A stretch of DNA of 64,000 nucleotides, from NCBI RefSeq assembly GCF_002482385.1, contig NZ_DLFW01000002.1, positions 425,238 through 489,237 of the forward strand, given 5' to 3'. Position 1 is the first letter of the stretch. Every line of letters starts with the position of its first letter. This document shows, one piece after another, positions 8,108 to 17,300 of the stretch. The notes beneath the pieces were generated by a model. It worked only from the letters and a program-made list of their open reading frames with translations, was not told the DNA's origin and did not search any database. The stretch is from Dysgonomonas sp. UBA7710. GTDB lineage: Bacteria; Bacteroidota; Bacteroidia; Bacteroidales; Dysgonomonadaceae. Made by a program: the position numbers and the translations under genes.

Positions 8108-8686
8108 GTGGGAAAGTTTAGCTTATATAATATACCTCTCAGAGGTTTGTCGGAAGGAAAGCATGAGTTCAGGTACGACTTGGATAAAAGCTTTTTCGCT
8201 CTGATTGACGACGGTACAGCCGACGTTAAAAAAGGAGATTTGAAGGTTGTGGTATCTTTGAAAAAGACATCCGTTACTTTCGAATTGAATTTTGATATAA
8301 CCGGAACAGTTCATGTTCCATGCGACAGATGTCTGGATGATATATCGATGGATGTCGATACAAAGAACAAACTGATCGTCAAATTCGGAAAAGAATATTC
8401 AGAAGAAAGCGACGAAATCGTCATTATACCGGAAGAAGACGGTGAGATTAATATTGCGTGGTTCTTATATGAGTTTATCATATTAAGTCTTCCGGCCAAA
8501 AAAGTGCATCCTCCGGGTACATGCAATAAAGCGATGTCTTCCAAGTTGAATAAACACCGGGCTAAGAGTGCGGATGATGATTCGGACGACGATTCGGAAG
8601 ATGATATATCCCTTGACGATGATGATCCGTCATTTACCGATTCCCGTTGGGATGGTCTTAAAGACGTTGCTGTAGACGAAGATTGA
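8108..8686 (+). CDS. DUF177 (YceD-like) protein with acidic tail
   Basis: The 192-residue protein begins with GTG at 8108, supported by the TACCTTTG element 31 bases upstream. It contains the YceD/DUF177 region, with the conserved VPCDRCLDDI segment near residues 73-82 and a second Cys in PPGTCNKAM near residue 140. DUF177 proteins are encoded next to rpmF across bacteria and are linked to 23S rRNA or ribosome assembly; in plants they affect 23S rRNA accumulation. The last 40 residues are highly acidic (Asp/Ser runs near 155-177). It is followed 65 bases later by rpmF, the usual arrangement. Confidence 0.88.
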   Translation: MGKFSLYNIPLRGLSEGKHEFRYDLDKSFFALIDDGTADVKKGDLKVVVSLKKTSVTFELNFDITGTVHVPCDRCLDDISMDVDTKNKLIVKFGKEYSEESDEIVIIPEEDGEINIAWFLYEFIILSLPAKKVHPPGTCNKAMSSKLNKHRAKSADDDSDDDSEDDISLDDDDPSFTDSRWDGLKDVAVDED

Positions 8687-8751
8687 ATACTATAATAGAA
8701 AATTGATTTTTCTAATTCAGATAAATAAAAATAACTAAATAAAACAAGAAA

Positions 8752-8937
8752 ATGGCACATCCGAAGCGAAAACAGTCGAAATCAAGAACGGCTAAAAGAA
8801 GAACTCACGACAAAGCAGTAGTCCCTACATTGGCTGTATGTTCTAATTGTGGTTCTTGGCATGTATTCCACACAGTTTGTCCTGAGTGCGGATACTACAG
8901 AGGCAAATTAGCTATAGAAAAAGGAGCGGCAGTTTAA
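8752..8937 (+). CDS. rpmF: 50S ribosomal protein L32
   Basis: The 61-residue basic protein begins MAHPKRKQSKSRTAKRRTHD and contains a Cys4 zinc ribbon (CSNCGSWHVFHTVCPECG, about residues 31-48). L32 sits near the peptidyl-transferase region of the large subunit. Its position after DUF177 and before fabH is the widely conserved rpmF-fabH arrangement. An intrinsic terminator follows 23 bases after the stop, so fabH may be partly uncoupled. This is the zinc-binding form; no zinc-free paralogue is in the window. Confidence 0.97.
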   Translation: MAHPKRKQSKSRTAKRRTHDKAVVPTLAVCSNCGSWHVFHTVCPECGYYRGKLAIEKGAAV

Positions 8938-8959
8938 TCTATATTTTACTAAACTCCAG

Positions 8960-8983
8960 GCCCTGCATAGGGCATTTTTTTTA
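8960..8983 (+). terminator. intrinsic terminator between rpmF and fabH
   Basis: Stem GCCCT/AGGGC with a four-base loop, followed by A and a run of eight or more T. The short stem suggests partial read-through into fabH, which lacks an obvious promoter of its own. Confidence 0.7.
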
Positions 8984-9012
8984 TTAAGTACTCACAAAAC
9001 CAGAAAATAATA

Positions 9013-9993
9013 ATGATTCGAGCCGCAATTACCGGTGTTGGCGCATATATCCCCAAGGATATTCTGACCAATGAAGAATTAGCGAAAATAGTTGATACTA
9101 CCGACGAATGGATTATGTCGCGTGTAGGCATCAAAGAACGTCATGTATTAGGCAAGGGTATTGGCACTTCTTTTATGGGAGCCGAAGCCGTGAAGGAGTT
9201 GCTGGAAAAAACAAATACGAAGCCGGAGGAAGTTGAGGTTATAATTTTTGCCACTACTACTCCCGACTTTATATTTCCATCTACAGCAGCAATGACAGCC
9301 GAAGCTTGTGGGATAAAAAACGCTTTAGGCTTCGATATACAGGCTGCATGTTCAGGTTTTATCTATGCATTGGAAATTGGATCTAATTTCATTCGCTCAG
9401 GACAATACAAAAAAGTGGTTATTGTTGCTGGAGACAAAATGACTGCGATAACCAATTACAAAGACCGTACTACCTGTCCTCTGTTTGGTGATGCCGCAGG
9501 AGCTGTAATGTTGGAACCTACTACAGAGGAAGCCGGTATAATGGATTCTTCGCTGCATATCGATGGTGTCGGTATTCCACATCTGCATATGCATGGTGGA
9601 GGTTCGGTTCATCCCGCATCTCACGAAACAGTAGATAATGATATGCACTATGTATATCAGGAAGGCCAGGTTGTGTTCAAGCATGCAGTATCACGTATGG
9701 CAGATGCTTCCGTTGAAATAATGGAACGTAATAATTTGTCGAAAGAGGATGTAGCATGGCTTGTTCCGCATCAGGCAAATATCCGTATCATTGAAGCTGT
9801 GGGGAACCGTATGGGCTTGTCTGCCGATAAGGTGATGGTGAATATACAGAAATATGGCAATACAAGTTCGGGTACTATCCCTGTATGCCTGTATGAATGG
9901 GAATCGAAGCTGAAAAAAGGTGATAATATTATCCTTGCAGCATTCGGAGCCGGTTTCACATGGGGTGCCGTATATCTGAAATGGGCATATTGA
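9013..9993 (+). CDS. fabH: beta-ketoacyl-ACP synthase III
   Basis: The 326-residue thiolase-fold enzyme condenses an acyl-CoA primer with malonyl-ACP to start type II fatty-acid synthesis in the cytoplasm. The catalytic triad is visible: Cys in IQAACSGFIYALE (about residue 113), His in VPHQANIRI (about 255) and Asn in KYGNTSSGT (about 285). The N-terminus AAITGVGAYIPKDILTNEEL is typical. It lies downstream of rpmF as in many bacteria. A bidirectional terminator separates it from the convergent der gene, and the era gene often found next in Bacteroides is not here. Confidence 0.97.
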   Translation: MIRAAITGVGAYIPKDILTNEELAKIVDTTDEWIMSRVGIKERHVLGKGIGTSFMGAEAVKELLEKTNTKPEEVEVIIFATTTPDFIFPSTAAMTAEACGIKNALGFDIQAACSGFIYALEIGSNFIRSGQYKKVVIVAGDKMTAITNYKDRTTCPLFGDAAGAVMLEPTTEEAGIMDSSLHIDGVGIPHLHMHGGGSVHPASHETVDNDMHYVYQEGQVVFKHAVSRMADASVEIMERNNLSKEDVAWLVPHQANIRIIEAVGNRMGLSADKVMVNIQKYGNTSSGTIPVCLYEWESKLKKGDNIILAAFGAGFTWGAVYLKWAY

Positions 9994-10010
9994 TCGAAAA
10001 TCATAATATT

Positions 10011-10043
10011 AAAAAAGGACAACCGACGGGTTGTCCTTTTTTT
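10011..10043. terminator. bidirectional terminator between fabH and der
   Basis: Perfect stem GGACAACC (10017-10024) / GGTTGTCC (10029-10036) with loop GACG, flanked by six A on the left and seven T on the right. It can therefore end transcription of both convergent genes. Confidence 0.9.
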
Positions 10044-10063
10044 ATGCTTTAAAATATCCTGTT

Positions 10064-11377
10064 CTATTTCTCTCTGATAATAATGTTTATAGGTGTGCCC
10101 GACAAGTCCCAGTTGTCCCGTATACGGTTTTCCAGGAATCGTTTATAAGGGTCTTTGATCCATTGCGGCAGATTGCAGAAGAATACAAACGTGGGAACCT
10201 GTGTGTTAGGTAACTGTGTGATGTATTTTATTTTAATGTATTTACCTTTGTTCGATGGCGGTGGAGTATGTTCGATGATAGGAAGCAGCACCTCATTCAG
10301 TTTGTGAGTGGGTATCTTTGTTTTTCTGCGGACAAATACCTCTTTGGCAGTTTCCAGTACCTTCAGCACCCTTTGCTTGGTTACAGCCGAAGCAAAAATT
10401 ATAGGGAAGTCGGTAAAAGGAGCCAGACGTTCGCGTATGGCATGTTCGAAGGTTTTGATAACGATCTGTTCCTTGTTTTCAACCAGGTCCCATTTGTTTA
10501 CACAGACAACAAGTCCTTTCCGGTTTTTCTGAATCAGGGAGAATATATTCAGATCCTGACTTTCTATCCCTTGTGTGGCATCAAGCATCAGTACGCATAC
10601 GTCCGAGTTTTCTATCGCTTTGATGGAGCGGATAACCGAATAGTATTCGAGGTCCTCGGTAACTTTTCCCTTTTTGCGGATACCTGCCGTATCTACAAGG
10701 TAAAAATCCATATTGAACCGGTCGAAACGTGTATATATAGAGTCGCGGGTAGTTCCGGCTATGTTGGTTACAATATTCCGTTCCTCGTCCATGAGCGCAT
10801 TCACAAAAGAAGATTTTCCGGCATTCGGACGTCCGACAATAGCTATACGAGGAATGTCTTCGAGGTGCTCTTCCTCACTTTGTTTTGTAAACTTGGTGAT
10901 AATCAAATCAAGTAAATCACCTGTTCCTCCGCCATTGATGGCGGAAATGTTTACAGGATCTCCTAATCCCAAAGCATAAAACTCTGCTGACTGGTGGTGC
11001 AGGTTAAAGTTGTCGGCCTTATTGGATACTAATATGATAGGTTTCTTGGAACGGCGAAGCATATTGCCTACGCTGGAATCCAGATCGGTGAGCCCGTTCA
11101 TTACATCCACAAGGAAAAGGATAACGTCTGCTTCCTCTATCGCTATGGATACCTGTTTGTTTATCTCGCTTTCGAATACGTCATCCGAATTGATAACCCA
11201 GCCTCCGGTATCTACCAGAGAGAATTCCTGTCCGCCCCATTCAGCTTTTCCGTACTGGCGGTCGCGGGTTGTCCCTGAAGTTTCGTCTACAATAGCTTGC
11301 CGGCTTTCGGTCAAACGATTGAATAATGTTGATTTACCCACATTAGGGCGACCGACTATAGCTACTAAATTTCCCAT
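10064..11377 (-). CDS. der: ribosome biogenesis GTPase Der (EngA)
   Basis: The 437-residue double GTPase begins at ATG 11377 (MGNLVAIVGRPNVGKSTLFN). An upstream in-frame ATG at 11419 would add 14 residues and lies at or upstream of the likely promoter, so I prefer the internal start. Two G domains are clear: GRPNVGKS with DTGG and NKAD, and GRPNAGKS with DTAG and NKWD, followed by the KH-like C-terminal domain ending GTPINIIIREK. Der binds the 50S subunit during its maturation. The gene is alone on the minus strand, convergent with fabH. Confidence 0.96.
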   Translation of the reverse strand: MGNLVAIVGRPNVGKSTLFNRLTESRQAIVDETSGTTRDRQYGKAEWGGQEFSLVDTGGWVINSDDVFESEINKQVSIAIEEADVILFLVDVMNGLTDLDSSVGNMLRRSKKPIILVSNKADNFNLHHQSAEFYALGLGDPVNISAINGGGTGDLLDLIITKFTKQSEEEHLEDIPRIAIVGRPNAGKSSFVNALMDEERNIVTNIAGTTRDSIYTRFDRFNMDFYLVDTAGIRKKGKVTEDLEYYSVIRSIKAIENSDVCVLMLDATQGIESQDLNIFSLIQKNRKGLVVCVNKWDLVENKEQIVIKTFEHAIRERLAPFTDFPIIFASAVTKQRVLKVLETAKEVFVRRKTKIPTHKLNEVLLPIIEHTPPPSNKGKYIKIKYITQLPNTQVPTFVFFCNLPQWIKDPYKRFLENRIRDNWDLSGTPINIIIREK

Positions 11378-11406
11378 AATATACTTGTACTCTTTAAATT
11401 TTGCTG

Positions 11407-11414
11407 CAAAGGTA
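11407..11414 (-). promoter_or_regulatory. -7 element TACCTTTG upstream of der
   Basis: The minus strand reads TACCTTTG, 29 bases before the chosen der ATG. It lies inside the longer open frame that starts at 11419, which argues against that longer start. Confidence 0.6.
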
Positions 11415-11493
11415 CGCATTTTTATCGAAATCTGAGATAAATAAAAAACGGCTTGTAAAATACAAACCGTTAAAAAATATTCTTCAGATTCTG

Positions 11494-12087
11494 TTACTTA
11501 AATATATACTTGGCATTAAGCCATACGATGGTGTCGTTGTCACTTTCCATAGCAGCGGCGCCCGGGAATCCTGCAAGTTTGGCGACTATATCCGGTGTGA
11601 GCGGGAAATCGTGATATGAGGTCGTATCATTTCCGGTCTTAGGACTTATGTAGCGGGCATAACCTTTTGTTCTGTATAAAGTATCCATATTTCCCATAGC
11701 AATAAAGAGATCTTTATTTCCATTTTTCAGAACGAAGAGGGAATCGTTTTTGAAATGATAGGTTGATACTATTTTGTAAAGCCCTACAGAATCGACATAT
11801 GTTACCTTGTCTTCATTGAAATAAATACTCATCTCTTTAAACAGGTTGGCATTGTATACAGAGTTCATTTTCCTCGTGTAAAAAGCGTTTTTCGCGCTAT
11901 CGGTCCTACCCATTGTATCCAGTGCATATGTGATAGGTTTTGCACCTCCGGTTGCACCTACATATGCCTGAAAGTCGGTTATGTCGTTTGTACCCATCCA
12001 TCTTTTTATCGGACTTACCCCATCGTCAGTTCCGCAAGCGGCAAAGGCAACCATTATGGGAAATATTAAAAATAAAAGTTTCTTCAT
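11494..12087 (-). CDS. hypothetical lipoprotein
   Basis: The 197-residue protein has a type II signal peptide with lipobox-like end (IMVAFAACGTDDG, Cys at about residue 18), followed by a soluble domain. Aspartate follows the residue after Cys, and an envelope location is expected. I do not recognise the domain; it contains repeated beta-type segments and statements of charged/aromatic character only (for example NEDKVTYVDSVGLYKI). It stands alone between der and smpB, both of which point away from it or are separated by more than 70 bases. Function unknown. Confidence 0.7.
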   Translation of the reverse strand: MKKLLFLIFPIMVAFAACGTDDGVSPIKRWMGTNDITDFQAYVGATGGAKPITYALDTMGRTDSAKNAFYTRKMNSVYNANLFKEMSIYFNEDKVTYVDSVGLYKIVSTYHFKNDSLFVLKNGNKDLFIAMGNMDTLYRTKGYARYISPKTGNDTTSYHDFPLTPDIVAKLAGFPGAAAMESDNDTIVWLNAKYIFK

Positions 12088-12300
12088 TTCGTTACTTTTT
12101 CGTATGTAAAGATATAAAAAAACTGCCTTATCGGATTATAATTTTCGATCCGGATATAGCGTAACTAAAAAACTATTGCAGGGGCGTATTAAGATTCGTC
12201 CTTACAGGCCAAAGCATATCAATAAATATTTTGTATAACTTAATAATTCTTTCAAAGAACATAATGTAGTCTTGAATGAATATAATAGGCTAATATTTAC

Positions 12301-12308
12301 TATTTTTG
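12301..12308 (+). promoter_or_regulatory. -7 element TATTTTTG upstream of smpB
   Basis: A match to TAnnTTTG, 38 bases before the chosen ATG at 12347. It lies inside the longer open frame beginning at 12272, supporting the shorter protein. Confidence 0.55.
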
Positions 12309-12346
12309 TAGGTTCACAAAAGATATGTGTTATCAGAACAAAAAAT

Positions 12347-12799
12347 ATGAATCAACCAAACATTAATATAAAGAACAAGCGGGCCAGCTTCGATTATGAA
12401 TTTATCGAAACATATACTGCCGGTATTGTACTTACCGGGACGGAAATAAAATCGATACGTTTAGGAAAAGCCAGTCTGGTGGATACTTTCTGCATATTTG
12501 AGAAAAACGAATTGTGGGTACGCAATATGTACATTGCCGAGTATTTCTATGGCTCTTACAACAACCACTCGGCACGCCGCGACCGCAAACTGCTTCTGAA
12601 CAAGAAAGAATTGAAGAAGATGCAACGCCTTGTCAAAGAAACTGGCTATACCATTGTGCCCACCCGTGTCTTTCTCAACGACCGGGGGCTTGCCAAGGTG
12701 AACATAGCTGTTGCCAGAGGTAAAAAGCAATATGATAAACGTCAGAGCCTGCGCGAAAAAGACGATAAACGGGCTATGGACAGGGCAATGAAACAATAG
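12347..12799 (+). CDS. smpB: SsrA-binding protein SmpB
   Basis: The 150-residue basic protein binds tmRNA and delivers it to stalled ribosomes for trans-translation. Family motifs are present: KNKRASFDYEFIETY at the N-terminus, GIVLTGTEIKSIR, then LLLNKKELKKM, and a C-terminal KKQYDKRQSLREKDDKRAMDR tail (cut here to its key residues KRQSLREKD). The frame is open from 12272, but the extra 25 residues are unlike SmpB and overlap the probable promoter, so ATG 12347 was chosen. The ssrA gene itself was not seen in the window. Confidence 0.95.
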   Translation: MNQPNINIKNKRASFDYEFIETYTAGIVLTGTEIKSIRLGKASLVDTFCIFEKNELWVRNMYIAEYFYGSYNNHSARRDRKLLLNKKELKKMQRLVKETGYTIVPTRVFLNDRGLAKVNIAVARGKKQYDKRQSLREKDDKRAMDRAMKQ

Positions 12800-12825
12800 T
12801 AAATGGTTTTCTTAATATTTATTGA

Positions 12826-14184
12826 ATGTTGAAAGCAAGGCGGTTTCTTTCGGAACAGAAATATATTATACTGATTTCCATATTCTTGTTCGCCGGTATA
12901 TATGGGCTGAATTATTATTTCCCTATTACGTTGGATGACTGGATATATAGTATGAATGCAGATGGTTCACGGGTAAGTTTTGCAGATATTATTCCTTATC
13001 AACATGCGCATTATTTTAACTGGGGTGGCAGATCTGTTGTACATGCAATAGCGCAGTTTATGTTGGCCTCCGGTATATTTTTAGGCGACATTATCAATAG
13101 TATCGGGTATGTTGCATTAGCCCTGACTATCTACTGCATAGCGAATAAAAATAATAAAGTCAATATATCTTTGTTTGTGGGAATTAACCTGATGATCTGG
13201 TTTTTAGTCCCTTCCCTTGTGGAGAATATCTTTTGGATAACAGGAAGTGCGAATTATTTGTGGGGTACATTACTTATATTTCTTTTCATATCTTTTTATT
13301 GTTCGGCTTTTCTGAACGATAACTTAAAAGATAGCCGGATAAAAAGGATAGTGATGTTCCTGTTCGGAATTATTGCCGGATGGACGAATGAGAATATGGC
13401 GGTAGCAATGATATTCTTTGTAATATGTTTGATGTTGCTTATCCGAAAAGAGAAGCAGGTGATGTGTAAGTGGATGCTGTTCGGTTTGTTAGGTGGGGTT
13501 GTGGGTTGCGCTTTTATGCTTTTGTCCCCGGGGAACTATGTACGGAACATAGTGGAGCTGAATGCTTTGAGTTCGGGCGGAGAAGAGCCGGCCTACATGT
13601 TTTACTTTTACCGTTTTACAAATATATTAAAGATTGCAACAAGGTATTTCCTTATACCGTCTATTATCTATCTGGTATTAATGTTATTATATCTTAAATT
13701 TAAAAAAGATAATGATAATAGGATATTGTTCCTGTCCTTGTTATTTGCTGTTACAGCGGGAGTCGCAATTTTGGCTATGGTGGCAGCTCCCATTTTTCCG
13801 GAAAGAGTTTGGTTCGCTATACTTATACTGATGTTTACAGCTACAGGTTTGCTGTATGCCAATCTTGATTTTTCTGTAATCTTATTAAAAGTTCCTTTAT
13901 ATATTATTACAGGTATGGTCACATTAGTCTTTTTCTATTCTTATTGGCAGAGCCTGAACGATTTTAGGCGGATTCATGATATATGGGCGGAAAGAGAGAG
14001 GATTATATTGGCAGAAAAACAAAAAGGTGTGAAAGATGTTGTAGTTTACGGACGTTTCAAGGCTTCGGATTCGTGGTTTGTAAAACCTAAGACCGGAGAT
14101 ATTCCATTGGATTCTGTCTTATGGCTGCAAAATGCATGCGGGCGTTATTATGGGGTGAACTCTGTAAAAATTTTTGATAAATAA
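12826..14184 (+). CDS. multi-pass membrane protein, DUF6056-like
   Basis: The 452-residue protein has about ten hydrophobic segments. Between the first two is the loop FPITLDDWIYSMNADGSR, followed by HYFNWGGRSVVHAIAQF; these resemble the DUF6056 (GtrC/glycosyltransferase-like) membrane proteins, in which an Asp pair follows the first helix. Such proteins are suspected lipid-linked sugar transferases with a GT-C-like layout, but no activity is known to me. The C-terminal 75 residues are soluble. It starts 26 bases after smpB and may be co-transcribed. No neighbouring polysaccharide genes support a specific role. Confidence 0.6.
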   Translation: MLKARRFLSEQKYIILISIFLFAGIYGLNYYFPITLDDWIYSMNADGSRVSFADIIPYQHAHYFNWGGRSVVHAIAQFMLASGIFLGDIINSIGYVALALTIYCIANKNNKVNISLFVGINLMIWFLVPSLVENIFWITGSANYLWGTLLIFLFISFYCSAFLNDNLKDSRIKRIVMFLFGIIAGWTNENMAVAMIFFVICLMLLIRKEKQVMCKWMLFGLLGGVVGCAFMLLSPGNYVRNIVELNALSSGGEEPAYMFYFYRFTNILKIATRYFLIPSIIYLVLMLLYLKFKKDNDNRILFLSLLFAVTAGVAILAMVAAPIFPERVWFAILILMFTATGLLYANLDFSVILLKVPLYIITGMVTLVFFYSYWQSLNDFRRIHDIWAERERIILAEKQKGVKDVVVYGRFKASDSWFVKPKTGDIPLDSVLWLQNACGRYYGVNSVKIFDK

Positions 14185-14273
14185 GACTAAGAATTTAATA
14201 TAGGATGTTTCTCTTTGGTTGGCGATAAAACTAAGACATTGAATCGGATAAAATATTAAAAATAAACAATCCG

Positions 14274-14281
14274 TATTTTTG
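14274..14281 (+). promoter_or_regulatory. -7 element TATTTTTG upstream of metH
   Basis: A match to TAnnTTTG, 27 bases before the chosen ATG at 14309. The predicted leader is about 20 bases, too short for a cobalamin or SAM riboswitch. Confidence 0.6.
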
Positions 14282-14308
14282 CAAAATATCCAATAATTGA
14301 AAATAGAA

Positions 14309-17300
14309 ATGAATAAAATACACGATATATTGAAGGATAGAATCCTTATACTCGACGGTGCCATGGGCACCATGATACAACGCTATAAACTGACAGAGGA
14401 AGATTTCCGCGGAGACAGGTTTGAAGGTTCAACTACATTACTGAAAGGTAATAATGACTTGCTTTGCCTAACCCGTCCCGATGTGATAGAAGCCATCCAC
14501 CGCGAATATCTCGAAGCGGGCGCCGATATCATTGAAACAAATACGTTCAATGCAACCTCTATATCGATGGAAGACTATAATATGTCTGATCTGGTAAAGG
14601 AGATAAATATTGAAGCGGCCAGACTGGCAAAGAAAGCCGCCACCGATTATACAAGGCGCAATCCGGATAAGCCTCGTTATGTTGCCGGCTCTATAGGGCC
14701 GACTAACAAGACGGCTTCGATGAGTCCCAAAGTTGAGAATCCGATATTCAGAGCGGTGACTTTCGATGATCTGTATTATGCTTACAAAGAGCAGATTGAA
14801 GGACTTGCAGACGGAGGCGTGGATTTATTGCTTATCGAGACTATCTTCGATACATTGAATGCCAAAGCCGCTTTGTTCGCAGCGGATGAAGTAAGAAAAG
14901 AACGCAATATAGACCTGCCTATAATGATTTCTGTCACTCTCTCCGATAAAGGGGGGCGGACATTGTCGGGGCAAACAGTAGGAGCGTTTTTAGCATCCGT
15001 CAGCCATATAGATTTCTTATCTGTAGGACTTAACTGTTCATTCGGAGCATCGGATATGAAACCATTCCTGAAAGAACTGGGACGTATAGCGCCGAATTTT
15101 ATATCGGCTTATCCCAATGCCGGATTACCGAACCAGTTTGGGGAATATGATGAGACACCCGAAATAATGGCAGGCCAGATAAAAGAATATATTGACGAAG
15201 GCCTCGTAAATATTCTGGGAGGATGTTGCGGTACAACTCCCGGTCACATTGCAAAATATGTAGACCTCATACAAGGTGCGACTCCGCATAAACCGGCCCG
15301 CAAACCGGAATATATGTGGCTTTCGGGACTGGAATTACTGGAAGCGAAGCCTGAGATCAACTTTATAAATATAGGGGAACGCCTGAATGTGGCGGGTTCC
15401 CGCAAATTTCTCCGTCTGATAAAGGAAGAAAAATACGAGGAAGCGTTGACTATTGCCCACAAGCAGGTGGAAGACGGCGCGCAGGTATTGGATGTGAACA
15501 TGGATGAAGGTTTGCTGGACGGAGTGAAGGAAATGACTACTTTCCTCAATCTGATGGCATCCGACCCGGACGTGTCCCGTGTGCCTGTAATGATAGACTC
15601 CTCGAAATGGGAAGTGCTCGAAGCCGGGCTGAAATGCGTACAGGGTAAGCCGATTGTAAACTCCATTTCATTGAAGGGGGGGGAGGAAGATTTTCTTCGT
15701 CAGGCACGTCTGGTTAAGGCGTACGGCGCGGCGGTCATTGTCATGGCTTTTGACGAAACGGGGCAGGCCGATACATTTGCCCGCAGGATAGAAATCTGTG
15801 AAAGGGCTTATAAGCTGTTGGTCAATGACGGATTCAATCCGCTGGATATTATTTTCGACCCCAATATACTTGCCATCGCGACAGGTATAGAAGAGCATCG
15901 CGGCTATGCAGTCGATTTCCTGGAAACGATCACATGGATAAAAGAAAACCTGCCGCATGCTAAAATCAGCGGTGGAGTAAGTAATCTCTCATTCTCGTTC
16001 CGTGGAAATGATTATGTGCGTGAGGCCATGCATGCCGTATTCCTTTATTACGCTATTCAGCGGGGTATGGATATGGGTATCGTAAATCCGGGGCAATCTG
16101 TTGTATATGATGATATTCCAGCCGATCTGAGAAATCTTGTGGAGGATGTTATCTTCAACCGCAGGGCAGAGGCTACGGACGAACTGATTGAATATGCCGA
16201 AAAGATAAAGAACGAAAATACAGGGCAGACAGAGCAAAAAGTGGAAGAATGGCGTTCTTATCGGCTCGATGAACGTATCCAATATTCTCTGATAAAAGGT
16301 ATCAGCGACTATCTGGAAGAAGACCTGACGGAAGCGCTTCAGGTGTATCCGAAGGCGGTGGATATTATCGACAAGCCATTAATGGACGGAATGAACAAGG
16401 TAGGCGATCTTTTTGGTTCCGGCAAAATGTTTCTTCCGCAAGTTGTAAAAACTGCCCGTACAATGAAACGTGCAGTGGCTATCCTGCAACCGACTCTGGA
16501 GGCTCAGAAAGCATCTTCGGCAGGAAGCAACAAGGCCGGAAAGCTGGTTATCGCTACCGTAAAGGGCGATGTGCACGATATCGGTAAGAACATAGTATCT
16601 ATTATCCTTGCCTGCAACAACTATGAGGTAATCGACCTCGGGGTGATGACTCCTCCGGAAGTAATTATTCAGAAAGTAAAAGAAGAACAGCCTGATATAC
16701 TTTGCCTTAGCGGCCTTATAACTCCGTCTCTGGAAGAAATGAGCATCGTTGCCCATGAGATGGAAAAGGCTGGCTTTACCATTCCGCTGATGATCGGTGG
16801 GGCTACTACATCGAAGCTGCATACGGCAATTAAGATAGATCCGAAATACAATAACGGTTCGGTGGTATATGTCAAGGATGCTTCGCAGGCGCCTGCGGCT
16901 GTAGGTAAGCTGATAAATCCGAAGACAAAGGAAGACTATATAAAAGATGTACGCACCGAATATGCTTCATTGCGTGATACGGCGGGTGATAAGAAAGCGG
17001 ATCTGCTACCATTGTCCGAAGTATTGGATAAGGGCATGAAACTGAATTGGGAGGATTATAATACTCCCGAACCGCGGGTGAAAGGACGTCAGACATTGAA
17101 ACATATCCCGGTGGAAATCATTGTGCCTTATATAGACTGGAAATTCTTCTTTCATTCATGGAATTTGTCGGCGCGCTATGCCTCTGTGCAAAATATCGAT
17201 GATTGCCCTTCTTGCAAGGCTACATGGCTGAGTTCCTTCCCTGAACAAGAAAGGGAAAAAGCTGCGGAGGGTATGCAATTGTATAAAGATGCCAAGGCGT

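Noticed and set aside
10268..10915. 215-codon open frame on the plus strand inside der
   Set aside because: It is a complete antisense shadow of a strongly supported Der GTPase; the translation is Phe/Tyr/Cys-rich without a domain.
12250..12265. TCTTTCAAAGAAC string, also at 34754-34766
   Set aside because: Only a 13-base shared, partly self-complementary string; too short and A/T-rich to call a repeat family from two hits.
14185..14308. cobalamin or SAM riboswitch before metH
   Set aside because: The promoter element at 14274 leaves only about 20 bases of leader, and no conserved riboswitch core (B12 box) was seen.
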